Assembly: GCA_019096155.1 (NCBI GenBank)
Contig: JAHCVI010000002.1
Location: 1,984,001 to 2,048,000 of the forward strand
Length of the DNA: 64,000 nucleotides
Reading direction: 5' to 3'
Origin: Staphylotrichum longicolle
Taxonomy: Eukaryota > Ascomycota > Sordariomycetes > Sordariales > Chaetomiaceae
The notes under the pieces are model-generated. The model did no database searches and was not told where the DNA came from. It saw only the letters and a program-made list of their open reading frames with translations. Each line of letters starts with the position of its first letter. Within the stretch, counting starts at the first letter, position 1. Made by a program: the position numbers and the translations under genes. This document shows, piece by piece, positions 1 to 10,216 of this stretch.

Positions 1-3000
1 GAGTGGGGCGGGTTGGTGTCTTGAATGGGCCGGCAGGTGCCTTGGGAGGCGGCGTGGATGGGCATCGGGGAGGAGTGCCAAAGAGCTCCTGCTCGAGATC
101 CTCATGGTCGTCCGGAACAGGAGTGCCGGGGCGCTCCGGGTAAGTGCTGTTCTCCTTGCCTGCCGCTGCGGACTTTGCCTCCTGGGCCTGTGCGGTGGTT
201 TGAGCGGTGTTGAGCGAAAGCTCCCCAAGAACCTTGGGCACTCCGTCCCTCCTCGGTGACGGGAAGAGCAGCCTCCTTGTACTCCCGAGCTCGTCCTCAA
301 CTGCGATGGGGCTGTCCGCAGTCCCACTGCCCCTCGAGTGAGTCGATCCCATGAAGCGCTGTCTCGGAGAGCTTCGCAAGTTTAAATGATGTTCTTCGGT
401 TAGACCCCCGCCCTGCTGTCCCGCGAGTAGCCCATTGTCAAGGTTTTCGATCGGGAAATCGTGATCAGGCGGGCCGAGAGGGTCGGTGGCAAAGTACGCC
501 TCCGAGGTGAGACTGGCCTGGGCATCGCTCTTTGTGCGAGCCTTCTTGGACTTGCCCTTCGGCTCGCGCTTCCGACGCGGTTGGTTCAGTCGGGCAGCGT
601 CCTTGTCCCACCTGTCAGGTGGCCGATGCACCTTGAACTTCCCCAGCCAAATGCCACAGGGATTGCACAACAGAGTCTCGGCCCAGATCTTCTTGTCGTC
701 CTTTGGTCCCAGGTTCTTTTTGACCATTCTGTACTTGGAAGGATGCTCATTCTCATCCCTTTCCAAGACCTCGATCATCGTGACACATCCTGGCTTATCC
801 GAAAATTCATGAAATCCGGGCACTCCGTCGTGATCCTGGGTCCAAATCTTGCGCCATGTTGGTGTCTCAATGGCACCACAATTGCTGCAAAACGGAGGTG
901 ACTCGCCCTTTTGAATTGCGCTCTCGAGTTTCTCCTTGATGGACTGTTTCTTGACCAAATTCTTGCTGTACCGAGGTGGGTCATAATCGCTCGGTGGGCA
1001 AGGCGGCTCGGAAGCGGCGATTCGAGGCAATGTCAAGAGTGAGTCGGGCCTGAAGTCACAGGCGGCAGTCGACGGAACTGGCGCGCTCGGGGCTGGTTGA
1101 TCTCGCGAAGTCGGCCTCGACGCTGGTCTAGACGTCGGTTGCGTCAACGCGGGCAGAACGGGCTCCGATTCTTGGCTGTCGGGATTTGGCATCGACATCT
1201 CCGGCGTCGAGTCCGGTTCTTGAGGGAAGAACTTGGTGTACGCGTCGTCTACATCGTTGCCAATGGGTTGGGTGGGTTCGACAATGCCGTTGCTGAAAGA
1301 AGCCTGGTCTTGGAACTGGTAAGATTGCGCAGAGTCGTGCGACAATGGATTTTCATTGGGCTGGTAGTTCAGAGTTTCCAGCCCACTTCCATTCGCTTGA
1401 TAGGTCGGGTGTTGGTCTTGTGAAAGCGGCTCATGCTCAGACATTGCGGGGTTTGGAGCCGTGTTTGACCGCTTGAGGGACCGGCTGGCCGGCTTTTTGG
1501 GTATGGGCTGTGATGGTGCAGGCGTCTGTCTGTTCAACGCCTTGGCTTTGCCGGCAGGGTTGAAGATGCTCTTGGTTGGTAATAGTTCTGGCGGGCCAGG
1601 GTTCACCTCCTGGAACGGGAAGTTGTCCGATTGCTGCGGCTGCTGCTGTTGCTGCGACCGGCCATTCTTGCGCGAGTTCGGCTTGCTCGCGGCTGAGGGT
1701 GGTCCAACTGGGAGCATTTGATCTTGTATTTGCCCCTGAGAAAACCGTTGCAGCATTTCCTCGTCAAACATATCCTCCAGGCCGCCACTCATGAAACCAG
1801 AGTCGAGCGGTGGCATTGGCATGGCAGGGAGGACGGGACTCGATCCCGGCGGGCTGGATGGAATGTAAGGAGTCGTCCGGGGGACAGGCGGCGAGGAATT
1901 CAAGTCCCCAGCGCTGTCTTCTGGTAAGTAGCCGTGGTCTGGAGATTGTGCGGTCGAATCTGCTGGTGACCTGCCAAAGACTGGCTGATCCATGCTGATG
2001 ATGGAGTCCGTCCTCGCTTGATTATCCATTACTCTCCTCCTCTGCTGCTGGAGCAACATGCCGTCGGGGATTGGGGTAGGCGCCCGTGGTACATCTTGGA
2101 GGTGGCTGGCCGCCGGGCCTTCTCCCCCAGCCCCGACCGGCCTCATGGTGCGCAGGGAGCCCGAAGTACTAGCTGCCACCCTGAGGGAGTCCGGGGCTGC
2201 GCCAAACGGGGCGATCGCGCTGTACTCGGTTTTGGTGACCTTCGCCCTCCTCTTCTGGGGTCCCTCGTCGCCATCAGTAGCTTCTTCAACTGCCGACGTG
2301 TTGCCGGTTTCTAGAGGCCGTTTCCTGGGCCGGCCGCGAGGCCTTCCGGTGGGCTTGCTGCTCCGAGACCTCGATGCAGGTCTCGAGGGACGAGCCTGGG
2401 CCACAGGTTCCGCAGCGGGCGGAGCAGCTGGTGATGGCGCGTTTTCTGTAGAACATGAAGGCCGCGGAGGAATTGGCGCGACACTGGAAGCCCTGCTTGC
2501 TGGTGGCATCGTCATCGGCTGGAGTACACTTGCTGGGGGTATGCTGCCCTGCCGGATCGGTTGTTGGGGGTGGCTGTCGCTCCTTACAGACATCGGTCTG
2601 CTGGTTTCGCCCATCGAGGTGTTGTATTGGCTGAGTTGCGCTGGAGCGAGTGCCGGCGAAGACACGGCACTGACGTTCGAGGTGTGCCCTAGCATCGGGT
2701 TGGACTGGACAAACGAATTCCATTCTGATGCCGTGTCCGCAGGGATGGATGTGCGGTGTTGCCCATTCACAGGCTCCATGCTGGGAGCGTCTGTTCGTTG
2801 TGGCATACGCGCGACTGCGGCAAACTTCAGCTTCACCTCCAGCGTGTCCCGGCTTCCATTGGTAAGGGCGGCCAGGTTGTTCCGCGTGACACGTCCGGTG
2901 ACTAGTTGTTGTTGAGGCTCGCGCCGCGAGTCCATAGCCCACGACAGCAGCCCTTGCCCAACCAGGGGCACATCTTGCTCCGAGTAATCATATGCGTACA

Positions 3001-3377
3001 CGCTGTAGTCGTTCTCTTGCTGGTTCAACATCTCGGGGCTGCTCTGGGAGACGGCCAGCAGGCAGGTCCGGAGGTCGACGACTCCGATTGTCCTGGTGTC
3101 GTCGAGTGGTAATGTCTGAATAGGGAGGATCTGAGCCCACTTGGCGAGGCAGTGGACCTGGTTTTCGCGATCAAAGGAGTAATGGACCTTGACTGCGAGG
3201 AGTATCGAGTTAGCGTGCCAGCAACAACGGGAGAAGGGCAGACTTGGAAGCTCCAAGTTTAGAGACAGACTCACGTCCCATGGGCCGCACCTGCAGGGCC
3301 AATTCGTCCGCGCCAGATGGCTGTGCAGCAGGGGGATGGGGAGAGGGCGCCGCCCATGAATTAGACGGCGTCGCCAT
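1..3377 (-). CDS. Ams2/Spt21-type GATA zinc-finger regulator of histone genes (3'-truncated by window edge)
   Basis: About 1098 residues are visible and the frame is still open at base 1, so the C-terminus is missing. The ATG is at 3377; intron 3193-3274 (GTGAGT...CAG) joins exon 1 to a long second exon with phases matching. An N-terminal conserved block (about residues 35-140) is followed by a long Pro/Ser/Gln-rich disordered region and then a GATA-like finger: FCSNCG at 878-889 and CNPC at 656-667. The two cysteine pairs are separated by 70 residues, not the 17-18 of ordinary GATA fingers. This N-block plus long-loop finger is the hallmark of the Ams2/Spt21 family, known in fission and budding yeast as activators of histone gene transcription in S phase and linked to centromere and silencing function. 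Nuclear. The assignment is confident at family level; the exact target genes are inference. Confidence 0.85.
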
Positions 3378-4786
3378 CTTGGTGGTTGCACACGATGTGG
3401 TCTCAACTCTCGCGTTCGCGGTGTAATTTTTGTATTTGGTATCTTCGACAAGTTGAATAGTCAGGGGGGATGGAGGGTAGACCGCGGCGGAATTTAGGTC
3501 AATTAGGTCGAAAAGGCGAGTTTATGGTACTGTGAGAAGGATATTAGAGGTTGAGGTTGAGGTCAGGTAGGTAAGTCAAGTTAGGGATATGGGAAAGAGA
3601 GTTGGAGCTGGGTGGGTCGGATTTGAGAGGCTGGTTTCAATCTCAAAGCGCGTCCTGGAATGGCGCGTCGGGAGGGCGTCGGTGGGTCGGCCACGCTTCC
3701 TTCATGCAAGCAATTGAGCTGCAGCTTTGCATGCCTTGCTGGACAAGGCAACGGCGCAGAACACGTGCAAAAAGAAAAAGAGAAAAAGAGAGAGAGATAG
3801 ATCCACAGAAGACAAACAAAACGGGTATTATTGTGTGCATACTTCAGATTGCTCACTTACATTGAATGCACCCAGACTTCCTCGATACCCTTTGCTCAAC
3901 ACGATCGTGGCGCACGCGCAGCCCGGCCGAGGGTTGGCGTTGAACCGCGAAGCTTGGCAGCCGGGCTTCCAAACAGGGCGGGCGGATGACGCGAAGTGGG
4001 GGCTAGCTCCCCGCTTTTTGGTGCTCACCCCAGGGCCCTGCCACGCGCCGAAGCGCGAGCACGGGCCACCGAGCGTAAAAGGGTTCGTTTGTTGGCCGAA
4101 GTGCCACACAACTTCGGCAGCTCGACGGTGCTCCCAAATCTGTCCGAAGCGTCCCCGAAAGTCGAAGAATTTGGGACAGAGTTTTGCAGTCATTTTCGGC
4201 CGCGGGGGCCCGGCACACCCTTTATATACCCCGCAAAATCCCTCGGTCTGCTCCGTGCTCAGGCAGCAGCCCCGCCCCGCGCTTTGGCTGCGCTGCCCGC
4301 AGTTTCATTCTTGATGCAGCCCTCACCGCAATGGAGTTTTTGAATGGGTGAACCACTTTCCCCAACGACCCCTTTAAGGTGCAAAGTCTCCAACAACCGG
4401 TCTCCCCTTTTACCCCAACACCAGCCCCTTTCGCTCATCCCAATCGGGCAAAACAAAAAACACAGCGACTGGGCAACGAGCGACCACTAGTATGTGTTGG
4501 ATTTAACACCTTGCCATGGTGATGCATTCCTTGAACTTGAATCATGTTTCAGTTGTCGGGCATCATCGACGGCAATACTCAATTTTACCTCTCTACAGAC
4601 CTCTTTTTTTAAATGATCGGGGCTGTTCGTACCTTATGATGGGAGGCAAAGAGGCAAGGAATCAACACCACAGATCCCATCCACTCGGCATCCAATACAA
4701 ATTAATCCACCATCTAGTACCAGGTATCTAAACTGAAAGCAACCACGGAAACGAACCACAGACTCCCTCCTCAGCCCAACCCCTTT
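3378..4786. other. Intergenic, upstream of the Ams2-like gene
   Basis: No gene is supported. The 3480-3600 stretch is purine-rich, 3760-3810 holds an (A,G)-rich run, and a TATA-like site lies at 4221-4230 on the minus strand. The open frames here lack conserved protein features. It probably contains the promoter and 5' UTR of the minus-strand Ams2-like gene and the 3' UTR of the oxidoreductase. Confidence 0.5.
4221..4230 (-). promoter_or_regulatory. Possible TATA element (GGTATATAAA)
   Basis: Read on the minus strand, this is a near-consensus TATA box. It lies about 840 bp upstream of the Ams2-like ATG, so if functional it implies a long 5' UTR. The assignment is inference from the motif alone. 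Confidence 0.25.
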
Positions 4787-6040
4787 TCACCAATCTTTCA
4801 CCATGGCAGTCCTCTCGCCCTTCACAAACGCCACCGCGTGGTTCGTCCCCAAGTGCCTGCCCTTCATGAACCACACCAGCCAGCTCCACATCTTCCAACC
4901 CCCAAACTGGCCGGTCCCTTTGTTCCTCCCCAGCGTCGCCGCGAACATGACCTTGCCGTCGGGCTTGTATTCGCCCACTGCCGGCGCGGCAGCGCCCCCT
5001 TGGCCCTGGCCGTCCGCGAGCAGGCGCGCCTCGATCAGCTTGACCACGTGCACGACCTGCATGTCGGCGTGCACGCCCTGCGGGTCCTGCAGGTTCCCCG
5101 CGTCGCCGACCACGAAGATGGCGTCGTGCCCTTCGGCGCGCAGGGAGGTGGTCTGCTTGACGTAGCCGCGGGCGTCGAGCATCGAGGCCGGGAGGAAGGA
5201 GGTGTTGGGGACCACGCCGTACGTCGGGATCAGGAGGTCGGCCTGCAGGGTGCTGGTCTTGGTGCCGTCGGACGGGGTGGGTTGGGTGAGTGTGAGTGTG
5301 GTGGAGGAGGAGGAGGAGGGGACCACTTTGGCGTTGGTGATGACCTTGACTTTGAGGTTTTCGAGTTCCTTCTTGGCTGTCTCTCGGACGTCGCGTTTGA
5401 ATTTGTCGCCGAGAGGAAGGTCCAGGTCGCAAACGAGCGTGATCTCCTTCTTGCCCGTGCTCGCGTACTCCTGGCCCAGCTCGCCAGCAAGCTCGATGCC
5501 GGTGGCGCCGGCGCCGGCGACCACAATGGATTTCGCCGAGTTGATGCGCTCGGCCCAGTCGTGCAGTGCTTTCTTGGTCTCTTCGGTCGAAGAGAGGTTC
5601 TTGAAGGGCATGTCGCTTTTGAAGCTGCTGCCCGTGGCGATAACCCTTCATGGGAATGAGTTGTGTCCACATCCGACTCAGGGAGTGGGTGTTAAGACTT
5701 ACAGGTCGTCATACTGGATCGTCCTTGCAGAGCCATCATTCCCACGAACCTCGACCGTGTTTGTGCTCGGGTCAACCTTCTCAGCCAAGCCATGAACGAG
5801 CTCGTACTGCTCGGACGGGTACTTGGCAAAGCCGGGCGCGATGGGATAGAAGAGCTTGTCGTCGCCCATCATGTTGGGGAGAATGGCACGGACGGATGCG
5901 ATATTCCAGTACATGTGTGTGTTGGGTGCAACCACTATGACCTTGAGGTCCTTGACTTTGGCCGCCGTGTGCTTCAAAAGGTAGTGGGCGATGGGGATGC
6001 CAGTGAAGTTGGCCCCCAGGATGACTATTGTTTTTGCCAT
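4787..6040 (-). CDS. AIF2/FSP1-like FAD- and NAD(P)H-dependent oxidoreductase
   Basis: Two exons (5703-6040, 4787-5645) joined over a 57-nt intron (5646-5702) give 398 aa. The junction restores YDDLVIATGSSFKSDMPF, a typical second-strand motif of this flavoprotein family. Two Rossmann sites are visible: ILGANFTG at about residue 6 for FAD and VVAGAGATGIELAGEL at about 155 for NAD(P)H. The late GDAGNLQ motif (about residue 300) is the family's second FAD contact. Homologues (AIFM2/FSP1, yeast Ndi1-like, fungal Aif2) reduce quinones and protect against lipid peroxidation; that role here is inference. No signal peptide or membrane span is evident. A Ser/Thr-rich insert (codons around 5290-5310) looks like a species-specific loop. 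Confidence 0.88.
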
Positions 6041-6850
6041 GGTGGTGATGAGTTTGATGGGAGGTGAGATTCAGGGACAGCGGTACACCAAGGTCAAGAG
6101 GATGAACGGGTGGCATTTTCGCTATACGCTATATATACTTACTGGCTATCATTGCTCTGATGCATTCTGGGCCGCTGTGGATTTCTCATCACAGGGAATT
6201 TCGATGTGCTGGGATCATAGCCGTCCCAGCAGTCGCGGTTCCGCCCGGAGACAAACGAAACATTCTCCCGGTCCCGATTCCTAAGCCAGATATGTTTAGT
6301 CATTTCTTCAATGGAACAAGATGCAATCTCGGTGAAAGTCTCCGACTTGCCCGTTGTCCCAAGGCGGTCCGAGATGGTGCAACCTCCGCGCGCCGACATG
6401 CCCGCGCGCTGGCCGGATTAGGCAAGGGGGCGTCTCCTTGGCGTGTAAGTGCCCCAGCACCGGGAACGGAGCCGGGCCTGGGCCTTTGGAATTGGCCAAT
6501 CAATCTGCTTGCCCTGGACAACTGCCAGCTTGGGTCCAGCCTCGAGAAAGCTTTGTCGGCTCGCCCTTAAAAAGGTACCGATCTCAAGAACACACCGTTG
6601 CCACAACCATTTTTCAGACGTCAAGACGGAAGAACTTCTTCGCGCTCGGCAGAGAGCTATGGTTCCGATCAACAAGAAAACTGACGGAAGAGTTGAACAC
6701 GAACTTGACTACCCTGTTTCGTCATACACTCTTGAAAAAATCTAAGACACAATGAAATCGAGCCGTAAGGTAGATACCGCACTAACAACCACAGACACGA
6801 AATCAGAACCACATCGCCGCGCAAATCGACCCCACGCTTCAAAAACACTC
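6041..6850. other. Intergenic: oxidoreductase promoter and 3' flank of PEBP gene
   Basis: No coding region recognised. The raw PEBP frame runs on to a stop at 6669, but that extension looks non-natural (see the PEBP entry). Small open frames on both strands lack conserved features. Confidence 0.5.
6128..6139 (-). promoter_or_regulatory. Candidate TATA box for the oxidoreductase gene
   Basis: Read on the minus strand this AT stretch is TATATATA-like and sits about 90-100 bp upstream of the ATG at 6040, the expected range for a fungal core promoter. Motif evidence only. Confidence 0.35.
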
Positions 6851-7732
6851 TTACAGCCCCAACATCACCAACCCAACCACCCCTAGCGCCCCAACCAACG
6901 CACTCCCCGGCCTCACCATCACACCAGCCCCCGGCAGAACCGTCTGGCTCGCACCCGTCCCACTCGCACCTCCACCGCTCGTCCCCGTCCCCGTCCCCGT
7001 CCCCGTCCCATTCCCCGTCCCGTTCGCGGCCCCGCCCGGTCCCCGTCGCATTCGGCGCCAGCGCCGGCCCCCGATTCGTCACGTTGTACGCGTTGCCCGC
7101 GACGACCCGCCCCTCGAGCCCGGCCCGCGCGAGCGCCGCGCCCGGGTCGAACCCGCGGCGCGTCCCCGCCGCGGCGCGCAGCGCCTCCAGCCCCTCGTCC
7201 GTCAGCGCGCTCGTGTCGACCAGGACCTGCGCATACCGGTGGCTGAGCGGCACGCGCGCGGGCGGGTTGGGGCCGATGTAGGGCGCGAAGGCGGTCGTGT
7301 TGGCGCGGTTCTCGAGGAGGAAGGCGCGGATCGGGCCCGAGGTGGTGTTGAGCTGCGTGGCGACGGTGGAGGGCGCCAGGCCGGTCTGCATCCAGTGCAG
7401 GATGGTGCTGGTCTGCGGCGGGGAGTCGGTGGGGATATCGATGTCGATCATCATGACCGCGTAAGAGGTGCCGTTGAGCCGGGCGAGGGTCCCGATGCGC
7501 GGTTGGGAGGTGGTGACTGTGGTGAGGTGTTAGGAGGAAAGGGGTTCTGGTTCGGTAATGGGAGGAGAATGCGTCGATGCCTACCGCTTCGGCTGACCAC
7601 AACTCCGTTGAGCGGTGCGAAGCCGTTGTACTCGACGATGAGATCTGTCTCGGACGCGGGAGTGAATCCTGCCGGAGTTCTCGCGAGCACAGTGGTGGCC
7701 GCCACCAGGGCAGCTAAGCACTTGGATCTCAT
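6851..7732 (-). CDS. Secreted PEBP-like protein with GPI-type C-terminus, apparent 1-base frameshift
   Basis: Exon 1 (7585-7732) encodes a signal peptide starting MRSKCLAALVAATTVLA. A 68-nt intron (7517-7584) joins it to exon 2, restoring QPRIGTLARLNGTSYAVMMI. MMIDIDIP and ILHWMQTG match the DPDxP and HW elements of the phosphatidylethanolamine-binding fold, and PLSHRY matches its later His-Arg motif. After about residue 205 the open frame turns into improbable acidic/Trp-Cys sequence. The next frame (from about 7050) instead gives a Gly/Thr/Asn linker, small residues suitable as an omega site, and a hydrophobic end VGALGVVGLVMLGL with stop at 6851: a classic GPI-anchor signal. I therefore infer a single-base indel in the G-rich tract at about 7030-7055. 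Uncorrected, the frame runs on to a stop at 6669. Function is unknown; fungal secreted PEBPs are cell-wall or surface proteins. Confidence 0.7.
6981..7022. repeat. Hexanucleotide repeat (GTCCCC)n within PEBP coding region
   Basis: About seven copies of a 6-bp unit, the last imperfect. In the GPI-tail frame it encodes alternating Gly-Thr. Unit gain or loss keeps frame, so the repeat does not itself explain the frame switch. Confidence 0.9.
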
Positions 7733-8725
7733 GTTCTAATCCGGATGTTTGACAAAGTAAATCAAAAAATGAACCGAGCTCGCCAGTGACCTGCGAGCTA
7801 TGAGCCCAGAACAAAAAGAAAAGGCAGCGTAGAAGGAGATGAGGATGGAAAGCAAGCCATCCGAGTGTTAGATCCGGCAACGGCTCCTCGAAATAAATAA
7901 ATTGAGAAAGAGCAGTTTGAACGTCGTGTACCCAGAACCAAACAAAACCAGTATCAGAATGGCATATCCCAGCCCGCTCTTGGCAGCGGGATCTCCTTCA
8001 AGCACTCCCCCAGAGTATGACGAGCTGAAACAATGCTCCGACCCTGCCGCGTAATGCTGAGGCCACAGAGGCGATGCGCCCGTACACTCGCCAGACTCTT
8101 CGGATCAAAAGATCTACCGGAGATTTTGAGGGGAAAGTGTCGGAAACAAGGCAGGGTAGCCGGGGACGACTCGGAGGTTGGACTGCCAAGACGGCAGTGA
8201 AGCCATCATGAGACCATGTCAGGGTGAGTGTAAGGTAACCAGGTTGAGGAAGTCTCAAGCTCTGTTGTAATCAATGCTTATTTGGACTCAGCATAGTGGC
8301 TCTCAACAGACATTGGCGAGCGACGCTATCTCGATGAGCCGCTGGAGTGTGCGTTGAATGTGGCGTCGACCTGGAATGTTACCTGAATTATCCAACCCCA
8401 GGATTCGGCTTTCAGGGGTCCGGGCTCTGGCGTCACGCTTGGTTCCCAGCGATCCGGGTCCTCGCCGCGTGGCAGCAGGCCTGGGGTCTTGGCATGAGAG
8501 ATTGGCTCCACGGACCCCATCTGATTGAAGAGCAGCTCATCCCCCTTCAAGATGACGACAACTTTCGATGCGCATGTCTGGCTTTGAAACGGACAAGGCC
8601 TCAGAGAGAGCGCGTTGCCTCTGCTTAGTCGTAAGCGCGAGCAACATGGCTACCTTGACCCATTCTCCACACGCAGCTGGGGTTCCTCCAGCGGCCTCCC
8701 GGCCACGCAAACCACGAGCAGCTGT
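7733..8725. other. Intergenic: upstream of PEBP gene, 3' flank of unknown gene
   Basis: No gene supported. Open frames at 8347-8628 and 7998-8258 show no conserved pattern. It presumably holds the PEBP promoter; no clear core element seen. Confidence 0.45.
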
Positions 8726-9738
8726 TCATGCCTCCCGTTTCCGACCAAAGAGGCCGAAAAACCTCCGTTCTCGAACCTCCACTATGCGCGGCTTCAACGG
8801 GAAAACTGGGCGCACGTTGTATCCTTCGTCCGAGTCGGTTTCCGTGGAATGCAGCGCCGACTGCCACCTCCTCTGCGGTATCTCACCCAGCTTCGTGCTG
8901 TCAGAAGCGAAGGACAGGATCGATATCCTGTTAGGTCCTGCCGTCTGCGGAAGCCTCTTGTTCTCCGAACATAGGACTATGGCTTGGGAGGGCTGGGCTT
9001 GATGTTTCGCACCTGCTGATTTCGGTGGAGGCGGGGACACGGCTGGAGCGCCTTTACGCAGCCTCTCGGTCTTCTGTGGTCTGTTTGTTGTCTTGCCCTC
9101 CTTTGGCGGTTTCTTGCTTGGTGAGTGGTCTTTTCGCACTTCCTTCTTTGGTTTTGAATCCTGAGTCGAGGACTTTGGGTTGGCTGGGGGCTTGGGTTTA
9201 TGACGAGAGGGCGATGATGCCTTCGAGGACGGTTTGGGATTCGGTGATGCAGCCACAGAGGACCGGGAGGGGCTTCCCAGTCGGCGAGAGAGGCTCTCTA
9301 TGGTCTTGATTGTCTCCTGCCTGGATGCATTCGACAATGTCATGAGTGACCCGTAGTCGAGGTCTAGGCCATTCTTCTTGCTGGAGCGCCGCAAGAGGCG
9401 TGCGATTGCACTTCTCAGTCTCTTCAGAATCCGGTCTATGGCTGTCACGGCGCGGGCTGGCTTGGCGTTAGCGATAACGTTACCGCACTCTGGTGATGCA
9501 AGCTATGCTCACCATCGCCTTTCTTGAGACGGCTTCCGGATTCTGACAGCTGGGAGGAATAGGCTCGCTTAATCAGGGACCGATCGGATTTCAGAGCCTT
9601 GCGGAGGCGCGTGTACTCGTGTTCCGTGTCCGGTGCGAGTGTGCCATTGTCCTCCCGACCTCGTCCGAATGATTTGAGCAGCGAGACGCAGTTCGCATAC
9701 GTGTCGAGTAGTGCTCTGATGTTGACATTGAATGCCAT
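8726..9738 (-). CDS. Uncharacterised basic protein with helical N-terminus
   Basis: Two exons (9513-9738, 8726-9456) over a 56-nt intron (9457-9512, GTGAGC...CAG) give 318 aa; phases match only with the CCAG acceptor. Residues 1-130 look helical and amphipathic, start MAFNVNIRALLDTYANCVSL, and carry basic clusters (ILKRLRSAIARLLRR). Residues 150-250 are Ser/Pro/Lys-rich and disordered. The last 20 residues are strongly basic and aromatic (RERRFFGLFGRKR). There is no signal peptide or membrane span. I recognise no catalytic domain; the N-terminal pattern resembles an unnamed helical module seen in other Sordariomycete hypothetical proteins, from general familiarity only. The basic ends suggest binding to nucleic acid or membranes, which is a guess. 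Confidence 0.75.
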
Positions 9739-10216
9739 GGTTGATGCCTACACCCGCAAATCACTCTCCCGATGTTCGAGTCACAGAGACAGGAACACAA
9801 TGGCTCAGGTGTCTCCCCAGATTCATGGTGCGGGGTTACACCGTGCCATCCTTCCCAGCTCTACATTGGATCCTGCTCGTTAGGGCCTGCTCTGTGCCTG
9901 TCTGTCCTTCTGTGGTCCTGTAGCCGCCGAAGCAGTCGAGCCTGCTTTTTTAGGGCGACCTTGACGGCCAATTGGTCTGCGACTTTGGTCGATTGCGCAA
10001 GTTGCCGATGCGCTGAGCTGAGTGGTTGGAATGCTGCGGTGGGACCTCCTGGCAGCCGGCCGACAGCGCAGAGACCCAATCAACTGGGCGAGGCAGCCAG
10101 CCGACCCCGGCAGACAGTGGCAACGCTGACCTCGCCTTGCACTTTTGGACTCTTTCTGCCTTGGGACAACCAGCAACCCCAATGCACTTCCGCGTCGCAC
10201 GACCGAGACAGCAAAG
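9739..10216. other. Divergent intergenic region between the unknown gene and ECM14
   Basis: About 480 bp shared between a minus-strand and a plus-strand start. No clear TATA box. In-frame upstream extension of ECM14 is discounted because the signal peptide begins at 10217. Confidence 0.5.

Noticed and set aside
4838..5659. Plus-strand frame of 273 codons opposite the oxidoreductase
   Set aside because: Antisense shadow of a GC-rich gene with clear Rossmann motifs on the minus strand.
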